64,000 nucleotides of DNA from contig JAMPIV010008509.1 of the NCBI GenBank assembly GCA_024509875.1, positions 992,001 through 1,056,000 of the forward strand, given 5' to 3'. Positions 11,831 through 22,987 of this stretch are shown here, piece by piece. The position numbers and the translations under genes are program-made. Every line of letters starts with the position of its first letter. The stretch's first letter is position 1. The stretch comes from Oreohelix idahoensis. Taxonomy: Eukaryota; Mollusca; Gastropoda; Stylommatophora; Oreohelicidae. The notes beneath the pieces were generated by a model. The model saw nothing but the letters and a program-made list of their open reading frames with translations. It was not told where the DNA came from and ran no database searches.

Positions 11831-12414
11831 ACAAGGTATGTTATGCAACAAACTGTTTCAATAGAAGTAAGAAATTCTCGAGTGTAACATCGAATCAATC
11901 TTGTCACATGAAAGCGGTAATGGACACTCAGTAAACATGCAAGAAAAGAGATGTGTTTGTGGCAGAGTTGTCCGTCCTCTTTTCCTTGCATTCATGTTTA
12001 TCGCCGACATTATTGCTCCACGTCTCATTTTTTGTACATAATTATTGTTTATACTCCCTTTCCTCAAGTCTTGTCATGTCAGGACTTCAGCGACCATCTT
12101 TAGCTGATTAGGGTAATCAATCTCTTTCGTTTGAACCCGTAATAACACCTTGGATTTGTAGAGAGAAATGTGGTTTACTGAGGTGTAACACATTTCCCAT
12201 CAAACCAGACAGTCTGTAGGAGCGACCGGATTAGTGTGTACACAGCCTTAGGATGACCATAGTCGATTATCGTATCAACGATAATAGTTCTGTCTGACCA
12301 GTTTGTTGATTGTTGGCTAGACCGGGTAAATGACATAACCATTTCCGGACAAGACTTGTAGGATAATAATTATCCATCTTGAAACAAATTACCTGTGATA
12401 GATTATGAAGTCGT
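11831..12414. other. Unrecognised spacer
   Basis: No gene or repeat recognised. Confidence 0.4.
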
Positions 12415-12492
12415 GAGTGTAAACATCGTGATGGCCACTGACTGCTTTGACGGTCGGCGGCTAAGGATCAAAGAAGAAGAAGAGTGTAAACA
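12415..12492 (+). mobile_element. Minimal LINE insertion: 56-bp L1 3' end with target duplication
   Basis: Bases 12426-12481 match only the last part of the L1 LINE, from CGTGATGGCCACTG through GGATCAAAGAAGAAGAA. They are bounded by a perfect 11-bp direct repeat GAGTGTAAACA at 12415-12425 and 12482-12492. This is what extreme 5' truncation during target-primed reverse transcription produces. It also defines the exact 3' end of the family. Confidence 0.85.
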
Positions 12493-13140
12493 GGATCGAT
12501 AACAGACGGAAACTGGTATACCATATATGGAGAGGAGACTTGTAAACAACACATATTTTTACGGATGTCATGCATAAATTTTCCGTGAGAGATGGGGTTA
12601 ATATGCCCCACCAAAATATAAGAAAATTGCATGCTATTGGCTTGGCATTTGAGGTAAAAATACAACATTTCTGCTTGGAGCCTTGTCATACAGCAGCAGC
12701 CTTGATGCGTGCCGAATGTTGCCATATAATCTAGCACCTTTTTATTACTACACTGTGAAATTCAACTCGTCAGGAAGACAGCCAGACAAGCCAGAATAAG
12801 GTATAGGATCAGGATTTAATTTTTAAGGACCAGAAAACGTGTTTACGCATCTTGTGGATTTATACAACGACAACTCTACATTTATTAATACGGAAAGCCC
12901 GAAATCCTAGGAACTTGAAAGTCGTAGTGGGATTCTATTATAAAGTAATGCCCCAACCACGTGTAAAAGGCATCTTAATTAAGTTGCCTTAACTATTTCA
13001 CCGACCCAGAAGGCGGTATTCCCAAAGATATTTGAGGTGAGTTGTACATTGTATAATTCTATATTTTGCAGGAGGGTATTTGTTTCTCTCATGATACTAG
13101 TCGATGGTACCAACTGGTTATGCTATTTGTGGAACAAATG
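12493..13140. other. Unrecognised spacer
   Basis: No gene or repeat recognised. A minus-strand frame at 12468-12737 has no known motif and overlaps the LINE tail. Confidence 0.4.
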
Positions 13141-13620
13141 TGTGGTACAGTATAAGTGCCCCGCAGACGAGTCTTAACAGACGCTGGACCGTCTTCATGA
13201 TTACCCCACGATACTACAAGGGACGTGTTGCGGCAATCAGACTTGACCAGTTCTGAGAGTGAACCAGCCCATAACCTGCAAAGAACAAGCCTCGGCTGGA
13301 GCAGAAACCAACCGACATCTTACTGGTAGCTGTACCCATTCAAAGCTGCCAAGTGCTCTCTCTACGACGAACTTTTCAAATCAGACATCACCTGTGATGA
13401 CATTTTAAAGACTCTATCTAATTCACCCCACCTCTTATTTATTTTACAATTGTTAACGATAATTAACTATTACATTTTGTTATCTGTAAATATACAGATT
13501 TATAGTTGTTTTATTCATTTTGAGTAAACTTCGCCTGTATGTCTCAGTCAGTTTAAATACCTATAACAGAGCTATTAAAGTAATAGTTAAATCAGTTCGG
13601 GGCTCATCCGGGCAAAATCC
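13141..13620 (+). mobile_element. Candidate LTR with primer-binding site
   Basis: A segment starting TGTGGTACAG and ending GTTAAATCA (13594) is followed at once by TTCGGGGCTCATCCGGG, which resembles the proline-type primer-binding sites that follow the 5' LTR of many retroelements. A CTATTAAAG block sits about 20 bases before the end, as near a polyadenylation signal. No second LTR copy was found in the window, so the start (the first TG) is a guess. Could be a solo or cut-off 5' LTR. Confidence 0.4.
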
Positions 13621-15003
13621 TTACTCATAGAAGGTCAGGACAGATAAAAAAGTTTACATGGCCTGGATCCTATCAGTCCTTGTACTTGATTTATTTAAAT
13701 TCCTATGAGGCTCCCTAGGATTGAAGCACCATTCTTCAATTCACATCTCTGCCAAGAGTAATCTTGAGCGAAAGGTAGACATCTTTGAAGACCTTCGGTG
13801 GATACTCTGAATTTTGGTCACTGCTGGACCATCACTGCTGAGCAAGGGAAGTAAATACCGTGACAGTGGTGTTACCGAAGAATGGGAGGCTAACACGAGT
13901 AATAATGGTGTTCTGAAAGAAGCAAGTATGGTCGACCTCTGGGCAGGACGCCCGGGAAGACTGCATTGGGAGTTAAGGTCAAGGGAACGCCTGAGAGGGT
14001 GAGAAAAATAGTATTTATCTCATCCCAAAGCTCTACACATTTCTTTAGCCGTGATAGAGGTGACCAATGTCACAAAACACAATAGAAAAACACTACAACG
14101 AAATTGCTACATTTATTTAACATGTCTTTAGTTGTTAAGGCGTTTTTTTTTTTTTCGTTTGTAAGTAACTCTCCATTAATATACTTCTTTAAGTGAAACT
14201 TGGAACGAAACGTAATCCTATCAATTTTTTTCCGAAAAAGGTACACATTTTTCATCCTGAAAACAAAATTGCACACCATTTTGAACAACACGCAGGTCTC
14301 ACAATATTTTGCTGATGTGTCAAACTGGTTAGCACCAGCATTTTCGTCACTATTTCGAGATTTTTTTCTTTGTTACGTATAAAAAAAGTATCACTATCGT
14401 AAATTTATTCACAACAGTAGATATTAAATAAAGTTCATTAACATGCAGTCAAACTGATCAGTACAATATACAACAGAAAATACAATAAACGTTACTGTGG
14501 GAGGTTAAACAGACTTAGAGGGGAACGCGCGTTCCTTTTCGCCCATATAATTATTGATACTTTTGTGGATTTAGTCGCCCAAGCCGTTTACTCCTAATGA
14601 AGATTCGGAAAAGGAATAATAAAATTGTTTATTTTGAACTTTTGATTGTGTGTGTGTGTGTGGTTTTTTTTTCCCTTTCTAACACACCAAGACAAGATCG
14701 TAAACGATAGCTATACGTATACAAACAAAGTTGCAAAAAAGAGTCGTTAATCAATTAGCCAAATTTCTTTCTATTTGTTTTATTTCACTTCAACGCATGT
14801 TACTTTTAAAGGTACTTCCGTGGTTTCACAATCAATACATCATGGTAATGTGACTACAAAGATCCAGTGAAGAATAAATGTAAAAGATCGAAATGGCCGA
14901 ATGAGAAATAAAGATATCATCAGGGCTTGCAGCAGAAAGAGCAGGCTATAACTAAAATAGTCATTACTTGGCGTGTTGCTTGCTCGTAGCGATCTCAACT
15001 TGA
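13621..15003. other. Possible element leader, otherwise unrecognised
   Basis: If the LTR at 13141-13594 is real, this would begin its leader. A 62-codon frame at 13814-14002 has no recognisable gag motif. T-rich and AT-rich tracts follow (14141-14155, (GT)n at 14647-14662). It ends where the gypsy direct repeat starts. Confidence 0.35.
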
Positions 15004-16362
15004 TCCCTTGAACTCCGCGGATAAATACATTTTTACTGCGATTTATTCGTTGTTTGGGTAATAATAGATTGTTCTTGCTTCAGAATATCTATGGCCTGAA
15101 TTTATGTGTATTGTTTGTCTGAGTAGGACAAGTCTGTCTTATATCTGTATATCTTTACATATCTAGGTCGAACTATATGTTCTGTTGTCTCTAGAGAGGT
15201 CAAAGGCTATTCGGCGGATGTGTCGCTTGAGTGGGGTGATTTGGCTTCGTCCTGATAGGGAATGTGTGTGTTTTGCTATGTCGGCTTGATGCCTTGAAAA
15301 AGTGATCTCAGTGGTTTTGGGGAAAGTGATAGTCGTCTAGACCTATCGTGTATGCTTTACCCCAGTGTTTATTCATCTTGCCAAGGAATGGCAGTTTCAT
15401 ATTCCCTCTACCAAGGTAATCAAAGATACTCTTATGAACTCTCGATCGAAGCCACCATTGTCGATAATTACGATTTGAATGTTTAAGAGAATATATTTGA
15501 CTCGATGAAAAACGACTTCGATTCCTAGCAGCACTATATTCTGTAGAATGCAGTCTATTGTTCATGACCAAATCTACAGAGCAACGAAATGTTGTATGAA
15601 TGACTAACTTTTAGAACAGATTCATTATCTGTATTCAAACGTGAGTGACAGTTCACGAGTGGAGCCATCTTGGAACCAAAACATGTAGGACTTTCAAGAA
15701 GAGAAAAGGGATGCCCGTATTATCGCTTGATCAGTCCAGAGATCACTGCTACACATGAGAACCCATTGTTAGTGGTTCAATATTATTATATGGAAAAATA
15801 TGTGCTGAACATTATGTTGAAGAATCGTTGCTAAACGAGATTAGGTTTAGAAGTCATCTGAAATATTGTTTACAAGCTGACGTGCTCAGTCAGTGACGTC
15901 AGATGATATATGTATGGGCGATACTGAGTGCTTGGCTATTGACAGTCCATTATACCATTATTCTACATGAGTGCCCATGTAACATTGCAAGACCATTTGT
16001 CCACTGTACTATGATGTATTATGGCAACCTGTGATTTGTCACTATCTGTGCTGTCGAGTGTGTACGTCCAATTAAACTTTAGAAAAGGTACACAGTCGTT
16101 GGTGTCGATGACTTCCGGTCATACATGAGTGTGAGAAGAGAACATTTGTCAACAACACGAACCCTTATCATCATTCGCACATTATACACTCCATCCATGT
16201 CTACACACCACTGCGTAGGTCAAGTTGACATTCCATACACTACAGTGGGGCAGGCAACACCATAGGGATCTTGTCAACTGATGATGATAGACGCCTGTCT
16301 TCCCGCCTAGGAGTGTTCTGGTGTACTTTATCAACATATATTATATCCAACTAAATATCAAC
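15004..16362 (+). repeat. 5' long terminal repeat of the Gmr1-like element
   Basis: Matches 23082-24438 from TCCCTTGAACTCC to AAATATCAAC. Differences seen: an extra A at about 15298, an extra T at about 15607, and C for A near 16208. A TG...CA boundary would be about 15009 to 16360. No canonical tRNA-type primer site follows directly (next bases TTTATCAACTGGTGGACC); the TGG within it is a weak candidate. An AATTAAA near 16070 could serve polyadenylation. Confidence 0.85.
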
Positions 16363-17484
16363 TTTATCAACTGGTGGACCAGCTTTCTGGGTTTGACCTC
16401 GCAGAAATTCAGAAGTCAACAGATTACCGATACCAGACCGTTTCCTGTGGCTGATACGACACACTTGCAGTATTGGTTTGCTCTTTGTCAACGCTTCGTC
16501 ACGTGACCTGTCAAGTGAATGCAGTATGTAGGTCAGCGTTGTTGACATTTTTTACATTAGACATTATAGAGTTTCACAGAACAGTTGGATCAATTCTTGT
16601 CAGTGTTAACAGAAAGACAGTATTTGTGAACTAAGAAGTCCTGGTTTCATCGATGGATCTTCTTGTTTGCCATATATGAACTTTAATATTTAAGGCCAGA
16701 ATGTTTAATTGAATAAAGTGGCAGTTTGTTTGTTTTCATGAAAAATAACTTTGCCATTACTGTAAGACTGAGCCTATTTTGCAACACATACTATCATACA
16801 CATAATTTATATATATTTATGTTTACATGTTATTTGTTTGTATAGTATGTTAGTTTCTATGTCAGCGGGTTGTGTTTAAGGTTGGGCGGCGTCCTCACAA
16901 CAGAGTATCCCACGTCATAGAGGGTCCGTTGTGGGCGTTTTCTATAGGTGCAATTTTCTTGATTGAAAATTTGCTGCGACAACTGTTGCTTTTGTGTTAG
17001 CTGTGAAGTCTGTAATTATTGTTATTTTTGTAATATTTCTTTGTTCTTTAGTTTTGTTTTGATTTGTTTGTAATTTGTTGGTCTAACCTTTTCTATCTTT
17101 CAGTTCTATTCATAATTTATATTCATATATTGTGACGTCATTTGTGTTGTTATTCTTTGCAGATTCAGTGATTATCTTCATTGATTTCCCTATTTGATTT
17201 ATTTTGATTTCTGCAAACGTTCTTGTATTGTCAGTCCTATTTGTACTTTATGTATTCTGTTGGTTGACATATGTTTTATATGGGTATATTTCATAAGACA
17301 CAATTGCCTGTGCACTGCACTTGGATTATGGTATAGACCAGTACCTGATTATTATTACTATTATACAAGACCTTATTAAAGGCTTGTGACCCACAGATAT
17401 TGGGATAGTATACTGATTAATCAGGTCATTGAGAACTTGGGGTATTATTATTGATTCAGGTGATTAGTATTATTGTTAGGCATC
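16363..17484 (+). other. Long 5' leader of the Gmr1-like element
   Basis: About 1.1 kb between the repeat and the gag ATG with no gag-like coding. It has an AATAAA near 16714. Close to gag, TTATTAAAGGCTTGTGACCC (about 17370-17393) resembles an LTR 3' end. This raises the alternative that the true 5' LTR runs to about 17397 and the 3' LTR is cut short at 24438. Confidence 0.55.
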
Positions 17485-18365
17485 ATGTCTACTCTAGATT
17501 ATTTCATTACTCAAGGGAAAGCTCTTGATAAGACTGGTCAACAATTAGAACAATGGGCAGTTGCTCAATATGACAAAGCATTAGCTGCAGAAGAGAAAAG
17601 ATTAGCTGCAGAAGAGAAAAGATTAGCTGCAGAAGAAAGAAAAGCTATGGCGGAAGAGAAAAGATTAGAAAAAAGAAGCTGAGGCTGCTGCTGAACAAAA
17701 GAAATTGCAGATGCAGGTAGAGGAAAGGAGATTTGAAGCTGAACAAAAAAAATTGGAAAGAGAAGCTGCGGCTGAACAAAAAAGATTAGACAGTGAAGCT
17801 GAACAAAAAAGATTAGACAGTGAAGCTGAACAAAAAAGATTAGACAGGGAAGCTGAACAAAAAAAATTGGAAAGAGAAGCTGCGGCTGAACAAAAAAGAT
17901 TAGACAGTGAAGCTGAACAAAAAAAATTGGAAAGAGAAGCTGCGGCTGAACAAAAAAGATTAGACAGGGAGGCTGAACAAAAAAGATTAGATGCTGAAGA
18001 GAAAAAAGCAATAAGAGAACATGAATTTGAGTTGGAGAAATTGAGATTGACAAGTATGAGTAATGTTAATCAGGCATCTAGTGGTAATGGTAAACCTTCT
18101 ACTTACAAGGTTAAGGTTCCACCGTTCAATCAGTCCAGTGACGATATTACATTCTGGCTGGATAGATTTGAACGTTCTTGTCGTACACATAATGTGGATA
18201 AATCACAATACGCTAATCAATTATCAGAAAACTTGAAAGGTGAATCTTTGACTAGATTATGCCTTGTAGGAGAAGCAGATAAGGATAATTATGATGTCAT
18301 TAGGGCGGCTTTGATAAAAAAAATATCAGCTAAGTGAGGAAGGCTATCGCCTTTTATTTAAGACG
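17485..18365 (+). pseudogene. gag: gag N-terminal part, two frameshifts
   Basis: The first ATG at 17485 begins MSTLDYFITQGKALDKTG. The frame is lost in an A-run at 17669-17674 (one A too many), continues from about 17675 to 18325, and is lost again in an 8-A run near 18315-18322. After that it flows into the downstream pol frame (SEEGYRLLFKTM). The N-terminal 190 residues are a charged coiled coil built of repeats such as EAEQKRLDSEAEQKRLD. After it comes a globular gag segment (KVPPFNQSSDDITFWLDRFE). The capsid region has the SCAN-like layout common in this group. Both breaks are single-base homopolymer indels, so assembly error is possible. Confidence 0.82.
17575..18010 (+). repeat. In-frame tandem repeat encoding gag coiled coil
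   Basis: Units of about 27 bases (GAAGCTGAACAAAAAAGATT plus AGACAGT) and variants with GGAAAGAGAAGCTGCG alternate, preceded by three units of GCAGAAGAGAAAAGATTAGC. Unit lengths are multiples of three, so copy-number change keeps the frame. Confidence 0.8.
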
Positions 18366-21300
18366 ATGGTACCTGAGACGGGGGTAGAATTCTCAGAATT
18401 CACTGCAAAGGCACGTCTCACAGTTGATCGTTGGATTGAGCTTTCCAAAACAGAAAAAACGTATGAAGGACTTATGGATTTGTTGCTCAGAGATAAGATT
18501 ATGTCATGTGTGAACAAACCTTTCCTTGAATTTATACATGAGCGTAAACCTAAATCTCTAAAAGAAATGGAAGAATATTGTTCCCAATATGTCACTGCAC
18601 ACCCCGACGTGACTTTTGGCAACACTAAGATTAAGGAGAGTATGCCAGTTGCTTCAGCAACACCATACAATCCCAATTATTCACACAGATTTCAGGGACC
18701 TCAAAACAGATTTGATAAAAAAGGTAACCATAATAGTTATCAAAACCAAGGTAACCAATCATTTCAGGGTTCTTCTTCAAAGAACTGGAGACGACCTGAT
18801 AGCTCTCGACACAGGGGTGGTCATAATTATAGGAATTTCCGTAGAGGAAGTAATTATAGAAACTATCAGGGTTATCCGTCTTGGAGTCAACAAGATCATA
18901 ATTACAGAGATACTCATTATAATGAATATGATAATGGTAACCAAGGGTACTATGACTCAAACCCAAATAGGGGTTACAATAGAGGTAACAATAACTACAG
19001 AGGTGATAATAACCGAGGTAGATCTCAATACAAAAGACATAAACCACATTTTCAGGCAAACTCTGCACAACAAGAGTCCCATGAAGCCTATAAACAGAGT
19101 AAAGATAATAATGATGCTAGTAATATGGCATGTGCCGCTTTTGATTTTGGGAGAGCATCTCAGTGCCCCCAATGCAAAACGTTATTTGAGCCAACCACAG
19201 TGACTACTTTAAGCTGTGGCCATCCTCTTCCTGCTCTTCCAGCATCAGTCGCGCATGATGGAAGAGGGTCTCTTGTCTTACATAAGGGTTTAGTGAATAA
19301 CAATCCAGTCTCTGTGCTATTTGATTCTGGATGCACCACAATTGGTGTTAGGCAGTCACTCGTAGATCCTTCCCGTGCCACTGGACAAGTAGTCAAATGT
19401 GTAACATTTGGCGGCACATTAGAGAAATACTCTACCGCTATCATTAGGATTGCTACTCCTTTCTTTACAGGAGATGTACACGCATGTCTTCTTCCGAATC
19501 CGATCGCTGACCTCATCATCGGTCGCATTCATGGAGTCAAGGAATGCACTCCGCAACAAATTTCCACTTGGGAAAGGCAAAACATGCAGATTGCTAACGC
19601 TGTAGTCACTAGAGCTCAGGCTCTTAATGTGCCTCAAACTTCATCTACTGAAGATAATGAAGTGCATAACCAAGATAATCCCTTGGTAATTTCTCGTGAC
19701 TCGTTTATAAAACAGCAAGAAGATGATCCCACTCTGAAGAAATTCTTCATTCTTGCAACTAAAGGTGATCCGAATAAGGACACAAGTCGTAAATCGTGGA
19801 TTACAAAGAAGAATGGCGTACTTGTACGTATGGTTCAAGACTCCATTACGTCAAGTCATTCTCAAATCCTGGTTCCCAAGAATTTGAGAGTTAAAATTTT
19901 GCAGCACGCTCACGACTCTCAGTGTGCTGGACACATGGGTTTTTCCCGTACTAAGTCAAGAGTCCTTGCGGCTTTCTTTTGGCCATTGGTAAACAAGGAC
20001 ATACGGATTTATTGTCGATCTTGTAAAGTATGTCAGGAAGTTAAATCCAAAGGTCCACGGCATGCTGCACCCATTCAGGCGGCGGACATTCCTATTCGGC
20101 CGTTTCAAAAAATGGCCATAGACATTATTGGTCCATTTAAGATCAAGTCTGCCAGAGGACATCAGTTTATCTTGACGTGTGTTGATATGTGCACACGTTG
20201 GCCAGAGGCTATTCCTCTGAAGAGCATTACTACTGCTGATATTGCAGATGCTCTTTGGCTTATATTTTCTCGTCTGGGGTTCCCCGGAGAGATATTGTCA
20301 GACCATGGCACCCAACTAATATCAGATACCATGTCTCAAGTAATGTCTACCCTGCAGATAGATAGATCTTTAAGTAGTATCTACCATCCAATGTCTAATG
20401 GTATGGTCGAACGCCTTAATAGAACACTTAAAAACTTACTGGGGAAGATAACTGAGGATCATCCTCAAGACTGGGACAGAGTTTTACCTGCGGCCCTCTT
20501 CGCTTACAGAGAGGTACCCAATGAACATACGGGATTTTCTCCCTTTGAACTCGTCTTTGGCGCGCGTCCGCGTGGCCCTATGTCGTTGCTTCACGATCTC
20601 ATAACATCTGACAATATTGACGATGACACAAAGTCATCCTACGAATATGTCATCGCGTTGAGACAAAAGATTATCGAAGCATGCAAATTAGCAACTTCTT
20701 CTTCTGAATTTGCGAAACAGAAGGCAAGGCAATTTGCCAATAAGAAGAGATGCTTACGACAACTTTGTCCTGGTGACAAAGCATTTGTATTACTACCTTG
20801 TAGGGAAAACAGATTGCTTATTTCTTGGAAAGGTCCGTACGATATAATATCGAAAATTTCCGATGTCGACTATATTGTCGATATTGATGGGAAGCATAAA
20901 ACCTTCCACATCAATATGCTTACTGAATTCCATGAACGTCCGGATTATTTGCAACCCATTTTCCAAGCAACGGACAATTCTCCAGTACCACATGGTCATT
21001 ACTCATCACTGTCCGTGATACAGGATGAGGAAACAAGTTTTTCAGATGTAAATCTTCCTCTTCCAATGATCCCACTTCATTCCAGTGAATCATGGAAGAA
21101 CGTTACTGTCTCTCCTGATTTGTCTCTAGGAGAACAGCGACAAGTTTCAACTATGTTGCAAACATTTCAGGATGTACTCACTGACATCCCTGGACAAACT
21201 AATGTCATTCAACATGACATTGTGCTAACTGACCATACTCCTATTAGGGTTAGACCTTATCCTATACCTATACATTTCCAAGCACAGGTCGAGAAAGAGT

Positions 21301-22505
21301 TGGATGTGATGATAGATTTGAAAATAATCGAACCATCCACCTCTGCGTATTCTTCGCCGATGGTTATTGTGCGTAAAAAAGACAATAACATACGTCTTTG
21401 CGTTGACTATCGAAAATTGAATCAAGTAACGAAGTTCGATGCCGAACCTATGCCTTTACTGGAAGAGCTACTTACTCGACTCTCCAAATCTCATTTTTTC
21501 ACTAAACTTGATTTGTCTAAGGGATATTGGCAAGTTCCTTTATCTGAACGCGCCAAACCTCTCACGGCTTTTTCAACACCTAGAGGTTTGTTCCAATGGA
21601 ATTTTATGCCTTTCGGTCTTATGAACGCACCAGCTACGTTCGTACGCATGATGCGCCGAATCCTATCTTATCGGTCAGATGTCATTGCATATCTAGACGA
21701 CATCTGTCTTTTCAGCGATACTTGGGAAGATCACTATTCAGGGTTAGATGAATTGCTGTCTACTTTGCGTGAGCACAACCTGACAGCGAAACCCTCTAAA
21801 GCCTATATTGGTTTTAGCGAAATTTCTTTCCTAGGCCACCGAGTTGGTCATGGTTTCCTAAAGACAGAGGACCATAATACTAGTAAGATACTTAACATCT
21901 CAATCCCTAAGACTAAAAAACAGGTGAGAAGTCTGTTAGGTCTTATTCAATTTTATGGCAGATTCATTCAGAATCTATCCTCTATCATGGCACCTCTCTC
22001 AACACTTCTAAAGAAAGGTTCGCCTAATGTGGTCCACTGGTCTCAGGAATGCCAATGCTCTCTGGATAAGATTAAAACACTGTTTTCAACACCACCTATT
22101 TTAGTGCTACCCACTAAAGATAAGACATTCGTTCTTCGTAGTGACGCTTCATCCACTGGGATTGGAGCGGCACTAATGCAAGAGTAGTCTGGAACTCTGC
22201 ATCCTGTAATGTATATTTCCAGAAAACTTAATGCGGCAGAAAGGAATTATTCGGTTTTAGACCGTGAGCTATTAGCTATGGTTTGGTCGATCCTCAAACT
22301 ACAGAGATTCCTACTAGGCGCACATTTCATAGTAGAAACAGACCAAAAAGCTCTTACTGCTATACAGAGTAAGAATTTGAAGAGCTCGAGGTCTACTCGA
22401 TATGCAATTGCTCTTCAACCTTTTCATTTCTCTGTGCGAGCTATTCGGGGATCAGATAATGTGATGGCAGACATTCTGTCAAGATGCCCACATGATTCCA
22501 CATAA
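18366..22505 (+). CDS. pol: pol: protease, integrase, reverse transcriptase, RNase H (one internal stop)
   Basis: Residues counted from 18366. The first ~250 residues are the gag C-terminus, rich in Asn, Tyr, Arg and Gly. A CPQC...CGHP cysteine motif sits at ~263-284. Protease active site LFDSGCTT is at ~317. The integrase zinc finger (H-x7-H, then CRSCKVC) spans ~513-557. The integrase core has D585 (AIDIIG), D645 (LSDHG) and E681 (MVERLN), a DD35E spacing, followed by WKGPYD of the GPY/F module. Reverse transcriptase runs from ~985 with LCVDYRKLN, FTKLDLSKGYWQ, FMPFGLMNAP and the catalytic YLDD at ~1108. RNase H starts at LRSDASSTG. A TAG at 22185-22187 interrupts RNase H; the same frame continues to a stop at 22503-22505. 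Integrase before RT is the Gmr1-like order. Not functional as read unless the TAG is suppressed or an error. Confidence 0.92.
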
Positions 22506-22987
22506 CTATTAGGGCTTAGACTTCTTGATATGTCTAGTTCTATAGTAGTTCCTTTTCTATATCATGATAGATACACATTTGTAATTTAATAATATAATGA
22601 TTGTATCACTACATAGCGGTTCATGTATGTTTATTCACCGCTGTGCTTTGATGATTTTTACTTCATAAATCATAAATTTAAGATATCTAATACGTAGTGA
22701 TGATATGAATTTTTTAGGCATTGTGTAATTGCCAGAATTGTATTATACTTTGATGACACCTTCCTGGAAAAATATACTTGTAGAGAAATAATTTCTCTCA
22801 GTTTATGAGACACATTCTCACCAGTCGCTCCATAAGTCGACTTAGCCTCATATTAGGCGTTATAGGTATTCCTGATATTTTCATCTGCGCATTATTCATG
22901 CGTTGTGAGCCTATTGTACGTTGCTCCTAGATGTATTTCAAAAAAAAAAAAAAAAAAATGTTCCATTTTTTTTTTTTTCCCGGGAGG
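22506..22987 (+). promoter_or_regulatory. 3' untranslated region with polypurine-tract candidate
   Basis: Non-coding. An A-run (22940-22958) and a T-run (22967-22978) precede CCCGGGAGG at 22979-22987, and the next bases TGTGGTAAGACTG look like a gypsy LTR start. A purine stretch just before a TG is where plus-strand priming would occur. The purine part is short, so this is a candidate only. Confidence 0.45.

Noticed and set aside
17660..17680. Programmed frameshift in gag
   Set aside because: The A-run is slippery, but the shift needed is +1 and not the usual -1, and the same kind of homopolymer indel occurs in the LTR. Error or mutation is simpler.
17565..18053. 162-codon minus-strand frame opposite gag
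   Set aside because: Shadow of the in-frame gag repeat; no independent support.
18616..19203. 195-codon plus-strand frame overlapping pol, and 18631-19068 minus
   Set aside because: Other-frame shadows of the Asn/Tyr-rich gag C-terminus.
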